A stretch of 64,000 nucleotides of DNA from positions 62,001-126,000 of the forward strand of contig JAFRNE010000005.1 in the NCBI GenBank assembly GCA_017430325.1. Direction: 5' to 3'. Shown in pieces: positions 19,132 through 28,661 of this stretch. How positions within the stretch are numbered: the stretch's first letter is position 1; every line of letters begins with the position of its first letter. Under the pieces are notes generated by a model that saw only the letters and a list, made by a program, of their open reading frames with translations, did no database searches and was not told the DNA's origin. The DNA comes from Eubacterium sp. Lineage in GTDB: Bacteria; Bacillota; Clostridia; Lachnospirales; Lachnospiraceae. The position numbers and the translations under genes are program-made.

Positions 19132-19998
19132 TTACACGATCTTGTATTTTTTCATTCCATTAACGGTATAACGCATCATACAGCCCATGCGCTTAACGAA
19201 TCCGAACCCTGCCCTTTTGTAGGTCCTGTAGGTCATAACAGCCGATCCAAACTTACTCCCCGAACGACTTGATCTGTAGGAACGGTAATTGAGATATGGC
19301 TTATCTATACCTGCCGCATAGCCGCCGTCCTTAAAAAGCTCCAGCCAGCAGAGATAATCCTCATGGATATTTCCGGACCTCATCGGGCAGTTCATGGCTG
19401 TATCCTTCTTCATCACTACAGATGAACAGCTGATATAATTACTCTTAAGAAGCTCCTTATATGTGACCTTCTGCGGCGCATTTATAACCTTCTCAGTCTT
19501 CTCTCCATCCTCTTTGCAGAGTCTTCTCGCCGTAAATACGAGTTTAAGCTCTCTGTCGTCCTTTTTCTCTTTGAACAGGCTTATTGCAGATGAAAGCTTG
19601 TCCTTCTCCCACCAGTCGTCGGCATCGAGAAATGCAACATACTCTCCTCTTGCCGCTCTGACTCCGAGATTTCTTGCGATCGCCGCATCTATCTTTCGAT
19701 TTTTCTTAACTATCCTGATTGGAAGAAGCTTACCCAGTCCCTTCAGATACTCTCTGTTAAGGCTCAGTGATGCATCAACAATTATTATCTCAATATTCCT
19801 TTTGATAACGCTTCCGTCACTAACTGAAGCCGCCGCATCAGTCCTGTCTGAGCCGAATCCTGCCGCATCAGTCCTGTCTGAGCCGAATCCTGCCGCATCA
19901 TGACATATAGTCTGCTCTATTACCGACTGAACCGCACCTCTGATGGTCTCGTCGTTATTGTAGAAAGGGATTATTACACTTACGAGTATTTCTTCCAT
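19132..19998 (-). CDS. Glycosyltransferase family 2 with a repeat insertion
   Basis: 288 residues of a GT-A fold enzyme: VSVIIPFYNNDETIRGAV (nucleotide-sugar binding), the DXD-like AFLDADDWWEKDK, and GNIHEDYLCWLELF in the acceptor region. It adds a sugar from a nucleotide donor to an unknown acceptor in envelope or capsule synthesis. Between QSVIEQT and the EIIIVDASL strand, normally joined directly, lie about 35 extra residues containing a duplicated decapeptide DAAGFGSDRT. The insertion stays in frame, so the enzyme may still fold. The C terminus lacks membrane helices. Confidence 0.85.
   Translation of the reverse strand: MEEILVSVIIPFYNNDETIRGAVQSVIEQTICHDAAGFGSDRTDAAGFGSDRTDAAASVSDGSVIKRNIEIIIVDASLSLNREYLKGLGKLLPIRIVKKNRKIDAAIARNLGVRAARGEYVAFLDADDWWEKDKLSSAISLFKEKKDDRELKLVFTARRLCKEDGEKTEKVINAPQKVTYKELLKSNYISCSSVVMKKDTAMNCPMRSGNIHEDYLCWLELFKDGGYAAGIDKPYLNYRSYRSSRSGSKFGSAVMTYRTYKRAGFGFVKRMGCMMRYTVNGMKKYKIV
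19832..19900 (-). repeat. 30-bp tandem repeat (2.3 copies) inside the glycosyltransferase gene
   Basis: Two perfect 30-bp units (19832-19861 and 19862-19891) and a 9-base third start. The unit is a multiple of three, so copy-number change keeps the frame and adds or removes ten residues. Confidence 0.95.
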
Positions 19999-20068
19999 AC
20001 TGTCATCCTTTTATCAAAGTATAAAACACTGCTGATGATTATAACATATCTGTCCGTAAAAATGAATA

Positions 20069-20091
20069 GGGGACGTGAGCTTCACGTCCCC
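20069..20091 (-). terminator. Terminator of the dcw cluster, after ftsZ
   Basis: 10-bp arms GGGGACGTGA / TCACGTCCCC with a 3-base loop and a U-rich tail on the leftward RNA. It ends transcription after ftsZ. Confidence 0.85.
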
Positions 20092-20115
20092 ATAATTATT
20101 ATTCTTTTATTAAGC

Positions 20116-21393
20116 TTAGCCTCTCTTAAGGAAATCAGGAATCTTGATAGACTGTGTATTTCCGCTTCTAAGTGGTGTAGGTCTCTCCTCTGCTGCAGGC
20201 GCATTGTTCTGTGGAGCCTGTGTCTGGATATTCTGAACCGGCTGTGCTGGCTTTGTCTGAACAGCTGTCTGCTGTGGAGCAACCGGCTGAACAGGAGTCT
20301 GAACCGGCTTAGCCTGGATGTTAAGAGGAACCGGCTGAGCACCTGTCTTAGGCTTATTGTTAAATACAGGTACGCTTGCTGTCTTCTTCTCTGTTCCAAA
20401 GCTTGGCTTCTTGAATGAATCAACCTTAAGTCCGCCCTTTGAATCTCCCTCGAGACCTGTAGCGATGATTGTGATGCTTACATCATCACCTGCGACATCA
20501 TTATCAACTGTACCGAAGATGATATTTGCCTCATCACCGGCAACCTCTGTAAGATATGTGATAGCATCATATGCCTCAACGATTCCGACATTACCTGAGA
20601 AGTTAACGATGATATCAGAAGCTCCGTTAACTGTTGTCTCAAGAAGTGGTGATTCCATAGCTGTCTTGATAGCGTCAACTGCCTTGTTGTCTCCGCTTCC
20701 CTTACCGATACCGATATGAGCGATACCCTTATCTCTCATAACTGTCTGGATATCTGCAAAGTCAAGGTTGATAAGACCCGGCTTATTGATAAGATCTGTA
20801 ACGCCCTGAACACCCTGCTGAAGAACTTCGTCCGCCTTCTTAAGTGCTTCAGGAATACTTGTTCTCTTATCGCAGATCTGAAGAAGCTTATCATTTGGAA
20901 TAACGATAAGTGTATCAACGTTCTCACGAAGCTTTGCAATACCATTAAGAGCATTGTTCATACGTGGCTTGCCTTCGAATGTGAATGGCTTTGTAACAAC
21001 GCCGACTGTAAGGATACCAAGGTTACGAGCGATCTCTGCAACAACAGGAGCTGCACCTGTACCGGTTCCGCCACCCATACCGCAGGTAACGAATACCATA
21101 TCTGCATCCTTTATAATATCATTTATCTCTTCTCTATTTTCTTCAACGGCACTTGCACCAACCTCAGGCTTTGCACCTGCGCCAAGTCCCTTTGTAAGCT
21201 TCTCACCAATCTGGATCTTTGTTGTAGCTCTGCTGAGTGAAAGCGCCTGCTTATCTGTATTGATAGCTATAAGCTCTACTCCCTCTACATTCTCATCGAT
21301 CATTCTGTTAACGGCATTGTTGCCGGCACCACCCACACCGATCACCAGTATTCTTGCAGGTGTCTTCTCATCATTTGACTTTATCTCGAGCAA
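20116..21393 (-). CDS. ftsZ: Cell division protein FtsZ
   Basis: 425 residues. It has the tubulin-type GTP site ([16 protein letters not shown]; the [11 protein letters not shown] loop at about 105-115), the T7 catalytic loop, a Gln/Pro-rich linker from about 330 to 400, and a C-terminal peptide ([10 protein letters not shown]) that binds FtsA, SepF or ZipA-like anchors. It forms the Z-ring. The start is a TTG at 21393 with AAGGAGG 8 bases upstream; no ATG is available nearby. It has its own promoter (21453-21481) besides cluster read-through, and a strong terminator. Confidence 0.98.
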   Translation of the reverse strand: MLEIKSNDEKTPARILVIGVGGAGNNAVNRMIDENVEGVELIAINTDKQALSLSRATTKIQIGEKLTKGLGAGAKPEVGASAVEENREEINDIIKDADMVFVTCGMGGGTGTGAAPVVAEIARNLGILTVGVVTKPFTFEGKPRMNNALNGIAKLRENVDTLIVIPNDKLLQICDKRTSIPEALKKADEVLQQGVQGVTDLINKPGLINLDFADIQTVMRDKGIAHIGIGKGSGDNKAVDAIKTAMESPLLETTVNGASDIIVNFSGNVGIVEAYDAITYLTEVAGDEANIIFGTVDNDVAGDDVSITIIATGLEGDSKGGLKVDSFKKPSFGTEKKTASVPVFNNKPKTGAQPVPLNIQAKPVQTPVQPVAPQQTAVQTKPAQPVQNIQTQAPQNNAPAAEERPTPLRSGNTQSIKIPDFLKRG

Positions 21394-21452
21394 GGTCTTG
21401 TCCTCCTTAAATATTAATTACTTTTATTCTACCTAATGACATACTACGTTAT

Positions 21453-21481
21453 ATAATAATATTTTTTCAAAAAATAATCAA
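21453..21481 (-). promoter_or_regulatory. Internal promoter ahead of ftsZ
   Basis: TTGATT (21476-21481), a 17-base spacer and TATTAT (21453-21458) in a very AT-rich gap after ftsQ. It gives a leader of about 55 bases to the TTG start. Confidence 0.6.
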
Positions 21482-21529
21482 CTGAAAATCTTATTAATCT
21501 TTCTAAATATTCAGCTATAACTTTTGCCT

Positions 21530-22639
21530 TTATTCCCAATCTTCAGAACCGTCATCGTAATCGCTGTCGTCTGAATAATCATCCGATCCATCATCGGAAT
21601 AATCATCTGAATCGTCCGAATAATCGTCGAAATCATCGTCATCTGACTCCTCATCAGAATCATAATCTTCATCCGAGTAATCATCTGAGTCGTCGTCCGA
21701 ATCATAATCTTCCTCGTAATCATCGTCTGAGTAATCGTCTGAATAGTCATCATCTGAATCATCATCAGAGCCATCGTCTGAATCGTCGTCCTCGCCACCC
21801 TCTTCGGTTGACTCAGACTTACTGTCTTTGCCTGCCTTAGCTGCTTCTTCCTTCTCTTTTGCCTCCCTCGCTTCCTTCTCCTTCTGCTCCTTCTCCTTAG
21901 CTGCCTTTTCTTCTTCAGCCTTGATCATCTCTCTTGTCTTGAAGCTTGCAACGCCGTCATCACTCGAAAAGTCCTTCATGTAAAGCACTCCGGAACGACC
22001 TCCGAGCTCCGCAATGATATTTCCCAGATTCATCATCTGGATCGCGAGATATGAACCGTCGCCCACTTCGACATCGATGTCTCCCATCTTCAGGACGATA
22101 TCTCCCTCAGGAGTAAACTCGATCCCTTCAAGATAGAGGCTGTATTTATCTGTCAGCTGGGTTATCGTAAGAATATGATTGAACTTAGTCTCATCCTTAA
22201 GAGGAAGTTTTTCGCCCATCTCCCAGCTTTCGAATTCAAGTCCCTCGATCAGAGGAACGTCCTTCTTCCTGTCCTTCGCAGTTTCAAGAATGATACCGTC
22301 CTTGTCGAAATATACATAGCTTTCCATGTATTCGATACAGCCGGCTATCTTCTTCTCGTAAACCGTTACATTTACTGTGTCCTTTGATTTAAATTCTATC
22401 TCAAGCTTTGCAACAAAAGGGATACCCTTGATCTTATTGAACTTATTTCTCCAGTAAAGAAGGATCGTGTTATCCATATAGGCATAATCCTTCACGGTCT
22501 GCCTGATAAGCTCTTCATCGGATAGTTCACATCCGGTGATGTTTACGTGCTTAAGCTTGAAGGTACTGAAATATATAAGCGTTCCGCCAATAAGGACAAA
22601 TACGATCAGGAGCGCTATCAGAAGTCTCTTCCTTCTCAT
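21530..22639 (-). CDS. ftsQ: Division protein FtsQ/DivIB with a long acidic tail
   Basis: 369 residues: a short cytosolic start, one membrane helix (about 6-24), a POTRA domain (KHVNITGCELSDEELI, about 30-95), and a DivIB beta domain to about 240. A Glu/Lys-rich helix then leads into roughly 90 residues made almost only of Asp, Ser, Tyr and Glu. DivIB works with FtsL and DivIC to control septal synthesis. The tail lies outside the membrane and is far longer and more acidic than the usual DivIB gamma tail. It directly follows ftsW, with a GGGGGAGG site. Confidence 0.88.
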   Translation of the reverse strand: MRRKRLLIALLIVFVLIGGTLIYFSTFKLKHVNITGCELSDEELIRQTVKDYAYMDNTILLYWRNKFNKIKGIPFVAKLEIEFKSKDTVNVTVYEKKIAGCIEYMESYVYFDKDGIILETAKDRKKDVPLIEGLEFESWEMGEKLPLKDETKFNHILTITQLTDKYSLYLEGIEFTPEGDIVLKMGDIDVEVGDGSYLAIQMMNLGNIIAELGGRSGVLYMKDFSSDDGVASFKTREMIKAEEEKAAKEKEQKEKEAREAKEKEEAAKAGKDSKSESTEEGGEDDDSDDGSDDDSDDDYSDDYSDDDYEEDYDSDDDSDDYSDEDYDSDEESDDDDFDDYSDDSDDYSDDGSDDYSDDSDYDDGSEDWE

Positions 22640-23785
22640 TTACGCCTCCCCCGGGGCTGTTTCCGCGCCCTCTTTGTACGGTCTTATCTGACGTGATACT
22701 GACATCACCATGCCAACCTCTACCAGCAGGAACAACAGCGAACTACCTCCGTAACTGACGAACGGAAGGGTAACACCTGTATTCGGCATGATATTTGTAA
22801 CAACGCACATATTTACTACAACCTGGAAACCGATATGAATGATAACACCCACAACCAGCAGACTGCCAAAACGATCAGGTGCGCCTTCAGCGATCATTCT
22901 GAGTCTCCAGAGAAGCATTCCAAATACTATAACAAGTCCTATTCCACCGATTATACCAAGCTCCTCGCAGATAACCGAAAATATCATATCAGTGTGGCTC
23001 TCAGGTATGTATCCAGTCTTCTGGATACTGTTGCCAAGGCCTCTTCCGAAAAGTCCGCCCGAGCCTATGGCATAAAGCGCCTGCATGGTCTGATAACCAT
23101 TCTCTGAGGTCTCCGGATGAAGCCACGCTTCGATACGGTTACCACGGTACCCGGCCTTCGCAATAAATATGACGATGCCAATACCGCCGATTATTATCAT
23201 AGCAATAAGGTATTTAACCTTAGGTGTTACTACAAACCACATTCCGACCATTATGACACCGCATATAATCGCAGAACTAAGGTTTTCAATAGCAATTGGT
23301 AATATGAGGAGGATTGGTGGAATAAACAAAATGAACGTTTCCACAATGCTATCAAGAGCCTTACTCTGCGTAGTACATGCGTGTGCCATATAGATGATAA
23401 TGGCAAGCTTCGCAACCTCTGAAGGCTGGAATGTAAAGCCGCCAATACTGAGCCATCTTGTAGATCCGTTACTCTCCTCACCTGCAAAATGCACAAGGAT
23501 AAGGAGCACCATTGCGCCTGCTACTATGAGCATATTGAACTTACGGACCTTCTGATATCTTACAAAGGAGATCATCACCATCGCAAATATACCAAGCAGA
23601 GCGATGAGTCCCTGTCTCTTGAAATAATATGCAGCATCTCCCGCTGTGATACGTGCCATATATGAGCTGGTGCTGTATACCATTATGAGTCCGAAGGCAA
23701 CCAGAAACAGCACAAGAAACAGTGCCGGATAATCAAAATAAGTTCCGGCCATGAAAAATGAAGTTTTTCTCTTTCTTCTTGCCAT
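22640..23785 (-). CDS. ftsW: Septal peptidoglycan polymerase FtsW (SEDS family)
   Basis: 381 residues with about ten membrane helices and the SEDS signatures GESNGSTRWLSIGGFTFQPSE (catalytic region) and PFVSYGGSSLL near the end. It polymerises lipid II at the septum with its cognate transpeptidase, encoded upstream in the same cluster. RodA or SpoVE cannot be excluded by sequence alone, but the position between murD and ftsQ favours FtsW. No murG lies between ftsW and ftsQ. Confidence 0.93.
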   Translation of the reverse strand: MARRKRKTSFFMAGTYFDYPALFLVLFLVAFGLIMVYSTSSYMARITAGDAAYYFKRQGLIALLGIFAMVMISFVRYQKVRKFNMLIVAGAMVLLILVHFAGEESNGSTRWLSIGGFTFQPSEVAKLAIIIYMAHACTTQSKALDSIVETFILFIPPILLILPIAIENLSSAIICGVIMVGMWFVVTPKVKYLIAMIIIGGIGIVIFIAKAGYRGNRIEAWLHPETSENGYQTMQALYAIGSGGLFGRGLGNSIQKTGYIPESHTDMIFSVICEELGIIGGIGLVIVFGMLLWRLRMIAEGAPDRFGSLLVVGVIIHIGFQVVVNMCVVTNIMPNTGVTLPFVSYGGSSLLFLLVEVGMVMSVSRQIRPYKEGAETAPGEA

Positions 23786-23857
23786 TTACAGTTCCCCTCT
23801 TATTTATCACTTGTTTTTATAGACCGTGATCATTTCTCACTCATGGTCATCAGCTCC

Positions 23858-25240
23858 TTACTGAGCCGACTTACCCGGATCCTCGATCTCATTTACATAC
23901 TGCTTGAAGAGCTTTCCTCTCTCCTCGTAGCTGCTGAACATATCCCAGCTTGCACAGGCCGGTGACAGAAGCACGCTGTCCTGAGGCATCGCATGCTCAT
24001 TACAGAACATAACAGCATCTCTGAGTGTATCCATATAAACAATATTGTTGAAGCCGTGGTTCTTTGCACACATTCCGATAGCTTCAGCAGTCTCTCCGAT
24101 AAGAACAAGATATCTTACCTTCTGAGCAAACTCATCAACCCACTCATCATAGGTTGACTTCTTGTCATAACCACCTGCGATAAGAAGTGTTGTTGACTTC
24201 ATAGCCTTGATAGCCTTGATAGCCGCATCAGGATTTGTTCCCTTTGAATCGTTGTAGTAAGAAACTCCGCCGATCTCACGAACAAACTCAATTCTGTGCT
24301 CAACGCCCATGAAGCCCTCGATAACCCTGCCGATAGTCTCTACAGGTATATCCATAAAATATGTTATCGCAACCGCTGCGAGTACATTCTCTGTATTGTG
24401 GTCGCCGAGGATCTTGATATCCTTAAGTTCAACAACCTTCTCCTCAGCTCTGTCCGGTGCGTATTTTACATATATTGCGCCGTCCTTTACGTAAGCACCC
24501 TCATCGAGGATTTCTTTTCTGCTGAAATATATTACTCTGGCTTTCTCAACCCAGTCTCTTCTCTTAACTGTTTCAGGGTCATCAAAGTTAAGTACGCAGA
24601 TATCATCCTCAGTCTGATTCTTTGAAATATCAAACTTAGCTCTCGCATAATTATCAAAGGTATAATGTCTGTTCAGATGATCCGGCGTAAGGTTCAGGAT
24701 AGCTGAAACATTTGGCTTAAACTTATGTATGGTCTCAAGCTGGAAGCTGCTTATCTCAGCAACTACTATTGTCTCTTCATCTGTTGAATCAGCAAACTTT
24801 GTATAAGGAATACCGATATTTCCCACTACTATACTGTTATCTGTATATGCCTTGCAGATCTCTCCAACAAGTGTTGTTGTAGTAGTCTTACCGTTTGTGC
24901 CTGTGATCGCAGCTATACGTCCTTTATTGAAATAATATGCAAGCTCGATCTCGCTCCATACAGGGATGCCATGCTCCTTAACCTCAAGAACAAACTTGCT
25001 GTCTACAGGGATGCCAGGGCTAATCACCATGATATATGCATCCTTCATATCTTCCTCAGAAAGCTTTCCGAGAACTATTCTGATATTTGGATTGTCCGAA
25101 AAACCTTTAAAAAGACCATCAGCATCAAGGTCTGTCTTTTCATCAAACAGAATTACTTCAGCACCATTTCTAAGGAGCAGTCCTGCGGCACTGACACCAC
25201 TTTTTCCTGCACCGGCTACAATAACCTTTTTATTCTTCAT
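23858..25240 (-). CDS. murD: UDP-N-acetylmuramoylalanine-D-glutamate ligase
   Basis: 460 residues of the Mur ligase family: an N-terminal Rossmann-like domain (VIVAGAGKSGVSAA), the ATP loop AITGTNGKTTTTTL, YNDSKGTNPDA and DSVLLSPACASWDMF. It adds D-glutamate to UDP-MurNAc-L-Ala in the cytosol. It lies between mraY and ftsW in the dcw cluster with an AGGAGG site. Confidence 0.97.
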   Translation of the reverse strand: MKNKKVIVAGAGKSGVSAAGLLLRNGAEVILFDEKTDLDADGLFKGFSDNPNIRIVLGKLSEEDMKDAYIMVISPGIPVDSKFVLEVKEHGIPVWSEIELAYYFNKGRIAAITGTNGKTTTTTLVGEICKAYTDNSIVVGNIGIPYTKFADSTDEETIVVAEISSFQLETIHKFKPNVSAILNLTPDHLNRHYTFDNYARAKFDISKNQTEDDICVLNFDDPETVKRRDWVEKARVIYFSRKEILDEGAYVKDGAIYVKYAPDRAEEKVVELKDIKILGDHNTENVLAAVAITYFMDIPVETIGRVIEGFMGVEHRIEFVREIGGVSYYNDSKGTNPDAAIKAIKAMKSTTLLIAGGYDKKSTYDEWVDEFAQKVRYLVLIGETAEAIGMCAKNHGFNNIVYMDTLRDAVMFCNEHAMPQDSVLLSPACASWDMFSSYEERGKLFKQYVNEIEDPGKSAQ

Positions 25241-25257
25241 TTTTTATCTTCCTCCTA

Positions 25258-26250
25258 TCATAAAGCAATTATAGAGACCATCATGAGAAGCAGAGTTAAC
25301 AGTGAAAACATTGTAACAACCTTTGTCTCCTCCCAGCCGCCGAGCTCAAAGTGATGATGGATCGGCGCCATTCTGAAGAATCTTCTCTGTCCATGTGTCT
25401 TCTTAAATACAAATACCTGTATTATAACCGACATAACCTCTATAAGATAAATAAATGCTATTATGATTATCATAAGCGGCTGACGGATCACAAGCGCCGC
25501 TGCAGCTGTGTAGCCGCCAAGCATGAGCGAACCTGTATCTCCCATGAACACCTTCGCAGGATGGCAGTTAAATACCAGAAATCCGAGAAGCGCTCCCAGG
25601 AGTGCTGCCGATGCAGCAGATACGCCCGGCATTCTGTAAAGAACGCCTGCAACTATGAAAAATATTGCTATTACCGAAGTAACCGATGCAGCAAGTCCGT
25701 CAAGACCGTCTGTGAAGTTTGATCCGTTTACGGTTCCTACGACCATTACGAAAAGAAGTACGTAGTAGAACCAGCCAAGATCAACTGTTGTATCTGTAAA
25801 AGGTATCTTTATTATTGTCACAAAATCTGTGTTGTATTTTAAATATACTGCAAGGCCGACAGTTACAAGCACCTGACCAAGCATCTTCTGCAGAGGTGTA
25901 AGTCCCTCTGAACGCTTTAAACCTATCTTTATGAAGTCATCAAGGAAACCAACAAGTCCGAAGCCGCCGGCTGCTATAAGTATAGGAATGATCTCTGAGT
26001 ATTTTGTAGCAAAGAAGCCTGCAACCGCTGCAAAGCTGAGAAGTATCATGATACCGCCCATTGTAGGTGTTCCGGCTTTCTTCTTATGAGCCTCAGGTCC
26101 CTCTTCTCTTATATACTGACCGAACTTCATCTTGTGAAGCAGAGGTATCATTATCACGCAGAGGATAACACAAATGATAAACGCCACGAGCACCGGTGCC
26201 GCTATATCCTTCTTAATATCCATTCCCTTCGTTAATAACATACCTTGCAT
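25258..26250 (-). CDS. mraY: Phospho-N-acetylmuramoyl-pentapeptide transferase
   Basis: 330 residues from ATG 26250, chosen because GGAGG lies 9 bases upstream; an upstream in-frame start at 26304 lacks support. It has ten predicted helices and GPEAHKKKAGTPTMGG, NFTDGLDGLA, FMGDTGSLMLGG and MAPIHHHFE, the conserved Asp and His residues of MraY. It makes lipid I from UDP-MurNAc-pentapeptide and undecaprenyl phosphate. Confidence 0.97.
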   Translation of the reverse strand: MQGMLLTKGMDIKKDIAAPVLVAFIICVILCVIMIPLLHKMKFGQYIREEGPEAHKKKAGTPTMGGIMILLSFAAVAGFFATKYSEIIPILIAAGGFGLVGFLDDFIKIGLKRSEGLTPLQKMLGQVLVTVGLAVYLKYNTDFVTIIKIPFTDTTVDLGWFYYVLLFVMVVGTVNGSNFTDGLDGLAASVTSVIAIFFIVAGVLYRMPGVSAASAALLGALLGFLVFNCHPAKVFMGDTGSLMLGGYTAAAALVIRQPLMIIIIAFIYLIEVMSVIIQVFVFKKTHGQRRFFRMAPIHHHFELGGWEETKVVTMFSLLTLLLMMVSIIAL

Positions 26251-26377
26251 TTTTCCATTCCTCCATCTTCTATCGTTTATTATTTCCGATATCACACCGA
26301 TCATTTATCAGTGTTAAATATTTTGATCCGTCAAAGAATCATTTATCGCTGTCATCAAAACCCACCGGATCATCAGT

Positions 26378-28627
26378 CTATTCAGACGCTTCATCCGAAC
26401 CACTGTCATCAGAACTATCACCGGAATCATCGCCCGAACTGTCACCCGACTCATCGGATCCACCGGAATCATCGCCCGAACTGTCACCCGACTCATCGGA
26501 TTCACCGGAATCATCTAAACCTGAGTCATCACCTGATCCCTCGTCTGAACCATCACCTGAACCACCGTCTGTATCATCCGATCCACCGGAATCATCACCA
26601 TCTCCATCCGACTCATCACCCACGTAGCTCGTTGACGTTTCACCGATGGTATCATAATGGTTTTCACCGCCGCCTGCAACATCATTTTCAGGAGCTTCGT
26701 CTCTGTAGATTGAGCTGACCGGATCGATCGTTGCATTTTCATCGTACTCATCATCTGTCTTATAGATGTTCATGTACGGGAACAGGTCTTCTGCTATCAT
26801 ATTAAAAACAACCGAACCTGCCGCACTGAGGTACTGAAGATCGAGATGTGGTTCATCTACGATACAATATATCACAACCTGTGGGTCGTCAACCGGTGCG
26901 AAGCCGATAAACGAAAGAAGGTATTTGTTATTTCCTCGAGGAAGCTTCTCAGCTGTACCGGTCTTACCGCCTATAGAATAGCCATCAACTCCGGCAAGCT
27001 TACCACTACCATCGGTTACAACCTTGTGGAGCATCTCTCTCATCTGTGCCGAGGTTTCCTCGGAGATGGTACGCTTCACAAGTATATCATCAAAGCTCTT
27101 AACGAGATTTCCGTTCTCATCAACTATCCTGCTTACAACATGTGGCTGATAGTAATAACCACCGTTTATCGCAGAACAGAATGCAGTACCAAGCTGCATC
27201 ATCGTAACAGTAACACCCTGTCCGAAGGAAGAGGTCGCAAGCTCAACGGGATTGAGTGTGTCCTCGTGATAAACAAGTGAAGAAAGCGAATCCTCACTTT
27301 GCTCTCCCGGAAGATCAACATTTGTCCTCTGGCCAAAGCCGAAGAGCACCTGATACTTATCAAATATTTCAGGGCCTTCCATTGAAGATATCTGCATCAG
27401 GCAGTCATTACATGAATTCTCAAGCGCTCCCGAAACTGTAAGTGTACCGTGACCATCATGGTTAACACACATGATGTCCTCGCCTGCGATATTCTGATAA
27501 CCGTCACAGAAGAAGGTCTCATCGCCCTTAAGCACATTGTCCTCAAGTGCACCCGAGATGGTAAATACCTTGTAGGTAGAACCCGGCTCGTAACAGTCAC
27601 TGATAACGAAGCTTCTCCAGAGCTTGTTCAGTCTCTCAACCTTCTCGTCATCCGACATGGTCTTCATCGTCTTCTCGAATTCCGCGTCAGACAGCTTAGG
27701 GAACTGGTATTTCAGATACTTTGTATCATAAGCATCATTAGGATCGTACTGGTGTGAATTGTAAAGCGCAAGTATTTCACAGGTCTTAGGATCCATAACA
27801 AGTACGGATACATTTTCCGCACCGACCGTATTCATGTATTCATCACAGTTCTGCTGAACTATCGCCTGGATTTCTGCGTCGATCGTGGTAACAACCGTAT
27901 TTCCGTTGGTTGCAGGCTCAGTAGTCTTCTGAGTACTGTAATCATCACTGATGTAAACGTAGGTACGTCCATCTTCGCCGTTAAGGTACTCGTTGTATTC
28001 ACCCTCGATACCACCGAGACCGACGTTACCACTAACTACGAAGCCGAGCATATGGCAGCCAAGAACGCCGTTTGGATAAACTCTCTCGTAATTCTCCTCG
28101 AACCATACACCGACAACATCATCGCCCTCATCCGATTTTGTAAAATCAGTAAAGGCCTTCATCTGTTCGTAGGTCAGATCCTTCAGAACAACCTCGTAGA
28201 AGGACTCCTTGTCCTCGAGGTATTTCATAAGCTGTTCCTCGGTTATGTCAAAATATTTTACTATCGCAGAAACGGTAGCATTCTTCTTTTTTTCATTACG
28301 GAGTATATTCTTCGGCTCGATGATAAGGTTATAAACCTTGTTGCTCATGGCAAGGGTTGTACCGTTACGATCAACTATATCGCCTCTCTTGTAAGGCACC
28401 GTCGTACTCGTATAATTCCTCTGACTGAGTACCCTGCTTTCATACTCCTTGCCCTTCTTAACATTGAGCTGAACCAGCCTTCCAATGATAACTCCGAGCA
28501 TAATTGTAATGATTCCCATAACGACAAGAAGGTGTTGCCTCATATACCTGAGGAACACCTTTCTTCTACGTTCTTTCACTTTTCTATGCGTGCCTGTCCC
28601 GGCCGGCCGTCTCATCCTGTCGCTCAT
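26378..28627 (-). CDS. ftsI: Division transpeptidase FtsI/PBP2 family with an acidic Asp/Ser/Gly tail
   Basis: 749 residues: a basic start, one membrane helix (about 31-52), a dimerisation domain, then a transpeptidase with STYK (catalytic Ser), SCN and KTGTAEK. It cross-links septal peptidoglycan with FtsW. There is no PASTA domain, unlike SpoVD or PBP2x. Instead, after the catalytic domain and a short linker, about 80 residues of Asp, Ser, Gly and Glu form the end. The tail is extracytoplasmic and parallels the tail of FtsQ. A role in sporulation (SpoVD-like) remains possible. Confidence 0.9.
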   Translation of the reverse strand: MSDRMRRPAGTGTHRKVKERRRKVFLRYMRQHLLVVMGIITIMLGVIIGRLVQLNVKKGKEYESRVLSQRNYTSTTVPYKRGDIVDRNGTTLAMSNKVYNLIIEPKNILRNEKKKNATVSAIVKYFDITEEQLMKYLEDKESFYEVVLKDLTYEQMKAFTDFTKSDEGDDVVGVWFEENYERVYPNGVLGCHMLGFVVSGNVGLGGIEGEYNEYLNGEDGRTYVYISDDYSTQKTTEPATNGNTVVTTIDAEIQAIVQQNCDEYMNTVGAENVSVLVMDPKTCEILALYNSHQYDPNDAYDTKYLKYQFPKLSDAEFEKTMKTMSDDEKVERLNKLWRSFVISDCYEPGSTYKVFTISGALEDNVLKGDETFFCDGYQNIAGEDIMCVNHDGHGTLTVSGALENSCNDCLMQISSMEGPEIFDKYQVLFGFGQRTNVDLPGEQSEDSLSSLVYHEDTLNPVELATSSFGQGVTVTMMQLGTAFCSAINGGYYYQPHVVSRIVDENGNLVKSFDDILVKRTISEETSAQMREMLHKVVTDGSGKLAGVDGYSIGGKTGTAEKLPRGNNKYLLSFIGFAPVDDPQVVIYCIVDEPHLDLQYLSAAGSVVFNMIAEDLFPYMNIYKTDDEYDENATIDPVSSIYRDEAPENDVAGGGENHYDTIGETSTSYVGDESDGDGDDSGGSDDTDGGSGDGSDEGSGDDSGLDDSGESDESGDSSGDDSGGSDESGDSSGDDSGDSSDDSGSDEASE

Positions 28628-28661
28628 CTGTTCTGCGCCTCCAGCTCAGCACCAGCGCGTT

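Noticed and set aside
26245..26718. His/Arg-rich 157-residue frame opposite the ftsI tail.
   Set aside because: It is a shadow of the repetitive Asp/Ser tail of ftsI.
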